A DNA stretch of 6,029 nucleotides, taken from assembly GCA_020848055.1 (NCBI GenBank), contig JADLBB010000044.1:1-6029 (forward strand), given 5' to 3'. Position 1 is the first letter of the stretch. Every line of letters starts with the position of its first letter. Below, one piece after another: positions 1 through 4,443 of the stretch. The notes under the pieces were generated by a model that saw nothing but the letters and a program-made list of their open reading frames with translations, was not told the origin of the DNA and ran no database searches. This DNA is from Chloroflexota bacterium (GTDB lineage Bacteria > Chloroflexota > Limnocylindria > QHBO01). The translations under genes were made by a program, and so were the position numbers.

Positions 1-80
1 GCAGGGAGCGAAGCGTCCGAGGCTTATCCGCCTTCAGGACGATAAGTTGCCGGTAAGCATCCCACTGGTACTGTCCTCGG

Positions 81-320
81 GTGCCCACCATCATGCGTGT
101 CGGTCCGTATCGGTTCTTCTTCTGGAGCAAGGAGGAGGCCGAGCCACCTCACGTACACGTCGAATCTGGCGATGTCTATGCGAAGTTCTGGTTGGCGCCG
201 ATCGGGCCGGCGAGGAACGACGGCTATCATGCGAGGCAGCTTGGGCGAATCCGGGCACTGATCGAGCAACATCGCGAAGAGTTTCTGGAGCGCTGGCATG
301 ACCACTTCCACGGCGGCTAG
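81..320 (+). CDS. DUF4160 family protein, probable partner of the adjacent DUF2442 gene
   Basis: This 79-residue protein has the usual full length and layout of DUF4160. It opens with MPTIMRVGPYRFFFWSKE, continues with the family signature EPPHVHV (about residues 22-28), and ends in a charged helix with the conserved tail EEFLERWHDHF. The GTG at 81 is preferred to the ATG at 93 because family members normally begin Met-Pro-Thr-(Ile/Val). There is no Shine-Dalgarno sequence before it. A weak TTGCCG (47-52) and TACTGT (69-74), ending 6 nt before the start, would fit a leaderless transcript. The gene overlaps the next one by 23 nt. The biochemical role of DUF4160 is not established. Its recurrent pairing with DUF2442 and its small size suggest half of a toxin-antitoxin-like module, which is an inference. 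The family call is secure; the function is not. Confidence 0.9.
   Translation: MPTIMRVGPYRFFFWSKEEAEPPHVHVESGDVYAKFWLAPIGPARNDGYHARQLGRIRALIEQHREEFLERWHDHFHGG
287..290 (+). promoter_or_regulatory. Ribosome-binding site (GGAG) for the first DUF2442 gene, inside the DUF4160 frame
   Basis: GGAG lies 7 nt before the ATG at 298, within DUF4160 codons for Leu-Glu-Arg. The start codon itself sits in the TGG CAT GAC (Trp-His-Asp) codons. The second copy of the module has exactly the same spacing and context on the other strand, which makes this a real initiation signal rather than a chance match. Confidence 0.7.
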
Positions 321-540
321 AGCGGCTCGCGCCGCAAGCGTGCGGGTGGGCCGCGACTACTTGGAAGTCGCGCTTATCGATGGTCGCACGATTCGCGTGC
401 CGCTCCGATGGTTCCCACGCCTGGCGGCCGCCAGCCAGGCTCAGCGTCGTCGATGGCGCCTTATTGGCCACGGGATTGGCATCCGGTGGGACGACGTGGA
501 TGAGGATATCTCGGTCCAGCAGCTTCTGACGACGTCGTGA
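298..540 (+). CDS. DUF2442 family protein (intact module, copy 1)
   Basis: This 80-residue protein has the DUF2442 core: a strand pair with ALIDGRTIRVPLRWFPRL (about residues 25-42), then a QRRRW helix segment, then GIRWDDVDEDISVQQLL (about residues 61-77). The DG(R)xIxVPLxxFPxL and IxWxDxDEDISVxxLL patterns are the family hallmark. It begins inside the end of the DUF4160 gene and is almost certainly translated by coupling to it. DUF2442 proteins are small, and some have been solved structurally without a defined function. With DUF4160 next to it, a regulatory or antitoxin role is plausible but inferred. It matches the minus-strand copy at 780-1094 at many core positions (the DGR, VPL, FP, QR-W and I-W-D-DE positions) but is clearly diverged, so the two are not a recent duplication. 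Confidence 0.88.
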   Translation: MTTSTAARAARAASVRVGRDYLEVALIDGRTIRVPLRWFPRLAAASQAQRRRWRLIGHGIGIRWDDVDEDISVQQLLTTS

Positions 541-779
541 GTCAGCTAGTCCGACCGCGGAGGAACTCCTGTGTCGCGCCATCCTGGGCGTACACGTAGC
601 AGCCTTCGCCGGCGCGACGCGGGGTCAAACTCGACGGGCTGCCATTCGCCGAGGACGTGGAACGCGTGATGCCGGCACGCGGATTCCGGATGCTTCAGCC
701 TACCGGCTGATGCCGGGCGCGCGGTTGACGGTGCGCTCTTCCTTCCCGGCCAGACGGCTGTTCCTGAGCGTGGCGGTGA
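541..779. other. Gap between the two DUF2442 genes: no intact gene, possible decayed coding sequence
   Basis: No convincing intact gene is visible in these ~240 bases. Three short open frames could be leftovers. On the plus strand, 600-710 reads ...GLPFAEDVERVMPARGFRML.... On the minus strand, about 625-700 reads ...HAFHVLGEWQPVEFDPAS..., and one extra base later another frame continues GEGCYVYAQDGATQEFL to a stop at 542-544. Finally, a 27-codon minus-strand ORF (700-783) starts with a GTG that overlaps the stop of the second DUF2442 gene as GTGA. Codons in the minus-strand reading mostly end in G or C, as expected for this genome. The readings compete for the same DNA, and none matches a family I recognise. 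Confidence 0.35.
695..710. terminator. Small stem-loop between the DUF2442 genes, possible weak terminator
   Basis: TCAGCC (695-700) and GGCTGA (705-710) are perfect inverted arms around the 4-nt loop TACC. It lies downstream of both DUF2442 genes, which point toward each other. No T-run follows on either strand, so intrinsic termination is doubtful and the structure could be chance. Confidence 0.3.
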
Positions 780-1094
780 TCACGCCCCGGGCGGCGGCTC
801 GCGGTTGTGGACCGTGAAGCCGGCGGCCTCCTCGATGGCGCTCTCTGAGATACCGAGCATTCCGGAGAGCCCGAACGCCTCGTCGATATCGGGCCAGTAG
901 ATGGCCGTGCCGAGGGCTGTGATCTGCCAGTTGGCTCGCTGCGCCGGAGTGGCACGCTCGAGTTCCGGGAACTCGGACAAGGGGACGCTGATCTCGCGGC
1001 CGTCCTCGAGCGTCGCGGTGATCCTGTCCTTGGACACGCGAACGTCAACCGCGATCGCGCGGCGTCTCAGCACGGCTTCAATCGAAGTAGTCAT
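780..1094 (-). CDS. DUF2442 family protein (copy 2, behind a truncated DUF4160)
   Basis: This 104-residue protein starts at the ATG at 1094 (MTTSIEAV), nearly the same opening as copy 1 (MTTST). An upstream in-frame ATG at 1163 is rejected because it would translate the DUF4160 remnant out of frame. The DUF2442 core is clear: TATLEDGREISVPLSEFPEL (about residues 26-45), then PAQRANW, then AIYWPDIDE. The usual DEDIS-V-LL ending is altered to DEAFGLSGMLGI, and a further ~24 residues follow it, so the C-terminus is longer than in copy 1. GGAG at 1102-1105, 7 nt upstream, is a good ribosome-binding site and lies inside the DUF4160 remnant. The partner is reduced to about 20 codons, so this copy would have to act alone or with a DUF4160 made elsewhere. 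Confidence 0.85.
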   Translation of the reverse strand: MTTSIEAVLRRRAIAVDVRVSKDRITATLEDGREISVPLSEFPELERATPAQRANWQITALGTAIYWPDIDEAFGLSGMLGISESAIEEAAGFTVHNREPPPGA

Positions 1095-1158
1095 GCCACT
1101 TCTCCTCGAACTCTTCGGCATGTGCCTCGACGATGTCGTCTCCGTCAGCCGAAGACAT
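1078..1158 (-). pseudogene. C-terminal remnant of a DUF4160 gene (about 26 codons open)
   Basis: Reading the minus strand from 1140 to the stop at 1078-1080 gives DDIVEAHAEEFEEKWHDYFD. This aligns without gaps to the end of the intact DUF4160 at 81-320 (ALIEQHREEFLERWHDHF). Homology stops near 1140, and everything upstream belongs to the secreted-protein gene, so the first ~55 codons are missing. An ATG at 1156-1158 opens this frame as a 26-codon ORF overlapping the end of that gene, so the remnant might still be translated as a short peptide. It contains the ribosome-binding site and start codon of the DUF2442 gene, which probably explains its retention. Confidence 0.75.
1102..1105 (-). promoter_or_regulatory. 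Ribosome-binding site (GGAG) for DUF2442 copy 2, inside the DUF4160 remnant
   Basis: On the minus strand GGAG is followed by 7 nt (AAGTGGC) and then ATG at 1094. Distance and codon context (within Glu-Glu-Lys-Trp-His-Asp) match copy 1 on the opposite strand. It decides the start at 1094 over the upstream ATG at 1163. Confidence 0.7.
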
Positions 1159-1879
1159 ACCAATATGTGTGCGAGTCGCTGATAACGGACAGGTAGACGT
1201 TGAGCGGGCGGCCGCTGGCCGCGGAGTTCTCACCCGGCCGGACGAGGACGGACCGGGTCATGCCACTGGGAAAATGGTCCGCGGGACTCGCATCGGCCTC
1301 GAAGTCCTCGCCCTCGAAACACCACAGGGCGACCCCGCCACCGATGTCGAAATTGATTTGTCGGAGCGGCCCGGCATAGGTGAGCGTGATCTCGTAGAAG
1401 TGGTCGCCTTCGCGCGAGATGGTTGCGCATTCGCCCGGAGCCGGTGCGGCCACGCGGACAGCCCGCACGCTGTAACCGGCGATCGTCAATGTGTCGCCCA
1501 GGGTCCCGTCGACCCGCTCTTCGGTCAGCAGCACCGGCTCGTCGTCATGAATCGGGACGGGAGTCGCCGTCGGGGCTGGGGCCACGGCGATCGGTGTCGG
1601 CTGGGCAGTCGGCCGTTGAAGTGTTGGCGTCGGCGCCGGGGTTGGCTCAGGTGTCGGTTCGAGGGTGGGGCGGGGCGTTGGCATCGGCGTTGGGATGGAC
1701 GGCGCGGAGGCTTCGGCGACGACTGCATCGGCTGATTGCGCCGATGGTGGCGCGCCTGTGGCGCTCGTGCCGCCGCGCACCGCGATCGCCACGGCCATGG
1801 CAGCCACGACGCCAATGACTACGAACCAACTCGCGGCCTGACGACCCAACCTGTTCATCGTGCGCGGAGTATCGGTCAC
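1145..1879 (-). CDS. Membrane-anchored extracellular protein with Pro-Thr linker and C-terminal beta-rich domain
   Basis: The 244-residue protein has three parts. Residues 1-16 are a short basic N-terminus. Residues 17-34 are one hydrophobic segment (WFVVIGVVAAMAVAIAV), with no lipobox cysteine nearby, so it is a signal anchor or uncleaved signal. Residues 63-109 are a PTP/PTPEP-type low-complexity linker that would hold the rest away from the membrane. Residues ~115-244 are a compact domain with GDTLTIAGYSVRAV, then FYEITLTYAG, and two cysteines (151 and 187) that could form a disulfide. The GDT-Val-rich opening and ENxG-like strands recall DUF4352-type immunoglobulin-like domains, but this is only a resemblance. 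The start is the GTG at 1879; an ATG at 1858 (residue 8) would leave the anchor intact. The function is unknown. The stop lies inside the open frame of the DUF4160 remnant. Confidence 0.8.
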   Translation of the reverse strand: MTDTPRTMNRLGRQAASWFVVIGVVAAMAVAIAVRGGTSATGAPPSAQSADAVVAEASAPSIPTPMPTPRPTLEPTPEPTPAPTPTLQRPTAQPTPIAVAPAPTATPVPIHDDEPVLLTEERVDGTLGDTLTIAGYSVRAVRVAAPAPGECATISREGDHFYEITLTYAGPLRQINFDIGGGVALWCFEGEDFEADASPADHFPSGMTRSVLVRPGENSAASGRPLNVYLSVISDSHTYWYVFG

Positions 1880-1932
1880 GCCGGCGCGCTGTCAACACGT
1901 TCCCGGCGACTGCGGCCGCGATGGCGCCGATA

Positions 1933-1958
1933 CCACCCACATATGGTACTATGGGTGG
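1933..1958. promoter_or_regulatory. Inverted repeat at the first vapBC promoter, likely autoregulatory operator
   Basis: CCACCCA (1933-1939) and TGGGTGG (1952-1958) are perfect 7-bp arms around a 12-bp centre. Between and beside them are -10-like hexamers TATGGT (1942-1947) and TACTAT (1947-1952), the latter ending 7 nt before the ATG at 1960. Ribbon-helix-helix antitoxins normally repress their own promoter by binding such repeats, so the operator role is inferred from family knowledge. No good -35 is visible. Confidence 0.55.
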
Positions 1959-1959
1959 C

Positions 1960-2181
1960 ATGGAGAAGACGACCGTCTACCTGACCGCCGAGCTGAAGCA
2001 AGCGTTGCGGCGAGCGGCGCGGGCGACTGGCCTGAGCGAAGCGGAGCTGATCCGCGACGGGATCGGCATGGTCACCGGGGCGCATCGAGTCGCCGAGCCG
2101 AAGCTGCCGCTGTTCGAGAGCGGGCAGCCGGATCTCGCGGAGGGCGTCGACGAGGCGCTGGCCGGGTTTGGTGAGCGGTGA
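1960..2181 (+). CDS. vapB: VapB-type ribbon-helix-helix antitoxin (pair 1)
   Basis: The 73-residue antitoxin starts at MEKTTVYL. The first residues (KTTVYL) form the DNA-contacting beta-strand of a ribbon-helix-helix fold. Two helices follow (ELKQALRRAARATG and SEAELIRDGI, about residues 10-35). The C-terminal tail, with PLFESGQPDLAEGVDEALAGFG, is the kind of segment VapB uses to wrap and block its PIN toxin. Longer frames from 1921 or 1951 add residues not expected in the family and run through the operator-like repeat, so ATG 1960 is preferred. No proper Shine-Dalgarno is present; GGTGG abuts the start too closely, so leaderless translation is likely. Its stop overlaps the toxin start as GTGA (2178-2181). 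Confidence 0.88.
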   Translation: MEKTTVYLTAELKQALRRAARATGLSEAELIRDGIGMVTGAHRVAEPKLPLFESGQPDLAEGVDEALAGFGER

Positions 2182-2597
2182 TCCTGCTCGACACCTCCGG
2201 TCTGCTTGCGGCGATCGATGCAAGCCAGCGCCAACATGCAGCTGCGCGGCGCGCGCTCGAGTCGGCTGCGCCGCCATGGGTGCTCTCGCCATTCGTCCTG
2301 GCCGAGCTCGACTACCTCCTCGCGACCCGGGTCGGCCAGCGGGCAGAACGCGCCCTGCTGGCCGAGGTCGGGCGTGGGGTCTATCGGCTCGAGGCGTTGA
2401 CCGCGGGAGACGTCGCGGATGCGGAGCGAGTCATCGGGCGTCATGCGGACCTGGACCTCGGCCTGGCCGATGCCTCGCTCGTCGTCCTCGCGAACCGCTT
2501 CGAGGTTCGCGACCTGTTGACGCTCGACGAGCGGCACTTTCGCGCCGTGCGCGGTCCGAAGGGGCGCCCGTTTAGGATCCTTCCCGCCGACGGCTGA
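2178..2597 (+). CDS. vapC: VapC-type PIN-domain ribonuclease toxin (pair 1)
   Basis: The 139-residue protein spans a complete PIN domain. The acidic metal-binding residues are in place: Asp5 in ILLDTSGLL, Glu43 in LAELDYLL, Asp98 in LGLADASLV (Asp93 is nearby), and Asp117 in LLTLDERHF. PIN toxins of this kind cut RNA, often tRNA or rRNA, with Mg or Mn when freed from VapB; the target here cannot be told from sequence. The GTG start overlaps the antitoxin stop by 4 nt, so the toxin should be made only by translational coupling. Nothing suggests inactivation. It is distinct in sequence from the second PIN protein at 3734-4126, sharing mainly the catalytic positions. Confidence 0.92.
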   Translation: MILLDTSGLLAAIDASQRQHAAARRALESAAPPWVLSPFVLAELDYLLATRVGQRAERALLAEVGRGVYRLEALTAGDVADAERVIGRHADLDLGLADASLVVLANRFEVRDLLTLDERHFRAVRGPKGRPFRILPADG

Positions 2598-2668
2598 CTC
2601 CGGCGAGGATTTCGAGCTGATCGCCTGACGCCGATCGGGCACGTTGGGGACCACGACAACGGCCTACC

Positions 2669-3595
2669 ATGGTCCGCGTGAGCGACGAGCTCGATCAGCG
2701 GGTACGGCTGGCGGCCTTCGGTTGGCTGCGCGCGCAGGTGGACATTCACGGCGAGGTGCTGCCGCGCTCGCTCCTCGCCGACGGCTTCACGTTCGACGGT
2801 CGGCGTGTGCCGCTGCTCGGACCGCAGGGCATCTTCAAGCCGGCCCTGTGCGAGATGCCCCTGTCCATCACGACCTCGCCCAACGGCCCGTACGCCGACT
2901 CGTGGTCGCCCGATGGGCGCCTCCGCTACGCCTACCGCGGTACCGATCCGGCCCACGCCGACAACCGCGGCCTGCGACGGGCGATGCAGACCGGGATCCC
3001 GCTCGTCTACTTCTTCGGCCTCAGTCCCGGTCGCTACATGGTCACGCTGCCGGTCTTCATCGTCGGCGATCATCCGGAAGGCCTGAGCTTTGACGTTCAG
3101 GTCGATGACTTCGCCCAGATCGCCAGGGCGCAAGATCCACTCGACATGGTGAGCGAGGACCGGGCGGCCATTCGGCGCGAGTACGTCACGGCGACCCGGC
3201 GTCGACGTCTCCACCAAGAGGCGTTCCGGGCACGGGTCATCGAGGCCTATCGCACGCGCTGTGCCTTCTGCCGACTGCGACACGAGGAGCTGCTCGACGC
3301 CGCGCACATCACGCCCGATTCGGAGGCCGGTGGTGAGCCTGTCGTCTCGAACGGCCTGTCGCTGTGCAAGCTCCACCACGCCGCCTTCGACAAGCATTTC
3401 CTGGCGCTCCGGCCCGACTACATCATCGAGGTCCGCCGCTCAATCCTGGAGGAGGAGGATGGACCGATGCTACTGCATGGCCTCAAGGAGATGCATCAGC
3501 GGCCGATCATCCTGCCTCGAGAGGCGTCGCTGCGTCCCGACCGCGATCGTCTCGAGGCGCGCTATGCGGAGTTCCGCCAGGGGTACGCTCCCTGA
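2669..3595 (+). CDS. HNH endonuclease with SRA-like N-terminal domain, probable modification-dependent restriction enzyme
   Basis: The C-terminal third (residues ~195-245) is an HNH nuclease. It has a CAFC zinc pair (Cys198, Cys201), the catalytic His213 in DAAHI, Asn228 in SNGLSLC, and a second ligand set Cys233/His236 followed by HHAAFDKH. The N-terminal ~145 residues contain FKPALCEMPLSITTSP, PYADSWSPDGRLRYAYRGTDP, DNRGLRRAM and PLVYFFG. The DG-x-x-x-Y...N-x-x-L...PLVYF order resembles SRA/YDG domains, which read modified bases, as in ScoMcrA-like and other HNH restriction enzymes. That is a motif-level inference. The likely role is cutting modified foreign DNA, with no partner methylase in view. 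The gene follows vapC by 71 nt on the same strand without an obvious terminator. ATG 2669 has no ribosome-binding site; GTG 2678, 7 nt after TACCAT, would give a plausible leaderless start (305 residues). Confidence 0.88.
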   Translation: MVRVSDELDQRVRLAAFGWLRAQVDIHGEVLPRSLLADGFTFDGRRVPLLGPQGIFKPALCEMPLSITTSPNGPYADSWSPDGRLRYAYRGTDPAHADNRGLRRAMQTGIPLVYFFGLSPGRYMVTLPVFIVGDHPEGLSFDVQVDDFAQIARAQDPLDMVSEDRAAIRREYVTATRRRRLHQEAFRARVIEAYRTRCAFCRLRHEELLDAAHITPDSEAGGEPVVSNGLSLCKLHHAAFDKHFLALRPDYIIEVRRSILEEEDGPMLLHGLKEMHQRPIILPREASLRPDRDRLEARYAEFRQGYAP

Positions 3596-3733
3596 TCCGA
3601 CCAAAGATGGCGCCGAACTCGGGCTCAGCGAGGCCTTGGTCGTGGTCAGTCATACGAAGAGTATGACTGGCTCATCCCCTTGAGATGATGACCACGCCGG
3701 TGCTCACTGCCCTGGCCACCATCGACCGCGGCC
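3596..3733. other. Convergent gap between HNH gene and second vapC, with orphan gene start
   Basis: The HNH gene (+) and vapC (-) converge here. The gap contains a 9-bp inverted repeat (3647-3669). On the minus strand it also holds an ORF beginning at ATG 3653 whose first codons, MTDHDQGLAEPEFGAIFGR, use up the sequence to 3597. It then runs antisense through the HNH 3' end to a stop at 3507-3509. The opening looks coding-like, while the rest does not. I read it as the 5' stub of a gene whose remainder was lost. The family is not recognised. Confidence 0.4.
3647..3669 (-). promoter_or_regulatory. Inverted repeat with promoter-like -10, orphan TA-type operator or convergent terminator
   Basis: CAGTCATAC (3647-3655) and GTATGACTG (3661-3669) are perfect 9-bp arms with a 5-nt loop. 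Read on the minus strand it gives CATACT, then 6 nt, then ATGACT, exactly the -10/start arrangement of the second vapB. Its position between convergent genes would also suit a terminator, but no T-run follows and the stem is not GC-rich. The operator reading is slightly favoured. Confidence 0.45.
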
Positions 3734-4126
3734 TCATGCCACCCGCGCGATCCCTGGCACGCCGTCGAACGCCCGATCGAAGGTCAACGCCTTCGCGATT
3801 CGGTGGCGCTGCATGATCGCGATGTGGATGGCATCCCGTGCCTGCAAACTGGGCGTCGCGAGCAGGTCGCGCGCGCGCTGGACGTCCTCGAGTTCGACGT
3901 GCAGCACGGCATCGACGATGCCGAGCAGGGCGTCGAACGCTGGTTCGATGGCCTCGCGTCGACCGATCGCCACGTAGCGGTGCATGATCTCCTGGAGCAC
4001 CTCGGCGTCGGTCACCAAGCCCTCGCCCGCGACGATCAGTTCCTCGATCCGCCGCCGCGCGAGTTCCTTGTTGGGGTGTGCTGCCCCGACCAGGTACATC
4101 GGGATGTTGGAGTCGACGAAGATCAC
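3734..4126 (-). CDS. vapC: VapC-type PIN-domain ribonuclease toxin (pair 2)
   Basis: The 130-residue protein is a full PIN domain. The expected acidic residues are Asp5 in MIFVDSNIPMYL, Glu46 in VLQEIMHRY, Asp98 in QARDAIHIAIM and Asp117 in LTFDRAFD. The VDSNIPMY and ARDAIHIA forms place it in a different PIN subgroup from the toxin at 2178-2597. The expected action is metal-dependent RNA cleavage, held in check by the antitoxin encoded just upstream. The GTG start (4126) overlaps the antitoxin stop by 4 nt as GTGA. No frameshift or missing catalytic residue is seen, so the toxin should be active if expressed; the RNA target is unknown. Confidence 0.93.
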   Translation of the reverse strand: MIFVDSNIPMYLVGAAHPNKELARRRIEELIVAGEGLVTDAEVLQEIMHRYVAIGRREAIEPAFDALLGIVDAVLHVELEDVQRARDLLATPSLQARDAIHIAIMQRHRIAKALTFDRAFDGVPGIARVA

Positions 4127-4374
4127 GGCGTTCCGGAGTAGCCGCGTTCAATGTCGGCGAGCATTTCGTCGATGGATCCGGTGGGAAAGGAATGCGCCGT
4201 CGCGCGGTGAAGCGCCTGCAATTTGTCGGCCGTCGGCCGGCCGGCCTCGGCCAGGCGTACGGTGCGCAGCGCACCACGGACCCACTCGGCCACGGACTGG
4301 CGGTGCCGACGCGCCGCCCGCTGAATCTCTTTCAGTTCGGAGTCGTCGACGAGGACCTGAAGGCGCTTAGTCAT
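4123..4374 (-). CDS. vapB: VapB-type ribbon-helix-helix antitoxin (pair 2)
   Basis: The 83-residue protein begins MTKRLQVLVDDSELKEIQ. The RLQVLV strand followed by two helices (SELKEIQRAARRH and SVAEWVRGALRTVR) is a ribbon-helix-helix DNA-binding fold. The C-terminal SFPTGSIDEMLADIERGY is the typical toxin-binding tail of this VapB group. The ATG at 4374 has no Shine-Dalgarno sequence, but a good promoter ends 6 nt before it, so the mRNA probably starts at or very near the start codon. The protein likely represses its own promoter through the palindrome at 4389-4408. The upstream gene on the same strand (hydrolase) ends 69 nt before, leaving room for an independent promoter. Confidence 0.92.
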   Translation of the reverse strand: MTKRLQVLVDDSELKEIQRAARRHRQSVAEWVRGALRTVRLAEAGRPTADKLQALHRATAHSFPTGSIDEMLADIERGYSGTP

Positions 4375-4409
4375 GAGTTGAGTATGGATGACTCATTGCA
4401 ATGAGTCAA
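4375..4409 (-). promoter_or_regulatory. Promoter and operator of the second vapBC operon
   Basis: On the minus strand TTGACT (4409-4404) is followed by a 17-nt spacer and CATACT (4386-4381), then 6 nt to the ATG. These are near-consensus -35 and -10 boxes with ideal spacing and a leaderless geometry. A perfect 20-bp palindrome, TGACTCATTGCAATGAGTCA (4389-4408), covers the -35 and most of the spacer. A further ATGAGT half-site sits at 4373-4378 over the start codon. VapB binding there would block RNA polymerase. Confidence 0.7.
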
Positions 4410-4443
4410 TGTGGCAAATCACGCCGTGCTCAACGTCCAGCGC

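Noticed and set aside
667..724. Imperfect direct repeat TGATGCCGG...CGCGG in the 541-779 gap
   Set aside because: It is short, imperfect and GC-rich, and easily due to chance; it marks no element boundary.
1095..1163. Upstream extension of the second DUF2442 gene to the ATG at 1163
   Set aside because: These codons are an out-of-frame reading of the DUF4160 remnant. ATG 1094 has a well-placed GGAG and the same MTTS opening as copy 1.
1553..1693. Tandem-like low-complexity DNA read as a possible CRISPR or satellite repeat
   Set aside because: The repetition is the Pro-Thr codon pattern of the linker, with no constant repeat-spacer structure.
1133..1735. 200-codon plus-strand open frame opposite the Pro-Thr-linker protein
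   Set aside because: It is a Gly/Arg/Trp-rich complement of the PTP linker codons; the minus-strand reading has a membrane anchor and ordered domain layout.
1921..1959. Upstream starts (1921, 1951) for the first antitoxin
   Set aside because: They run through the operator/promoter repeat and add residues absent from the family. MEKTTVYL is a standard antitoxin opening.
2585..2636. Weak inverted repeats after the first vapC as a terminator
   Set aside because: The stems are only 5 bp with long loops and no T-run, so they give no support for separating vapC from the HNH gene.
2441..3397. 318-codon minus-strand open frame opposite vapC and the HNH gene
   Set aside because: It is a shadow of two well-supported genes on the plus strand, with no family features.
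3685..3816. Plus-strand 43-codon ORF starting ATGATGACC between HNH and vapC
   Set aside because: It continues antisense into vapC, has no recognisable features and lacks a convincing ribosome-binding site.
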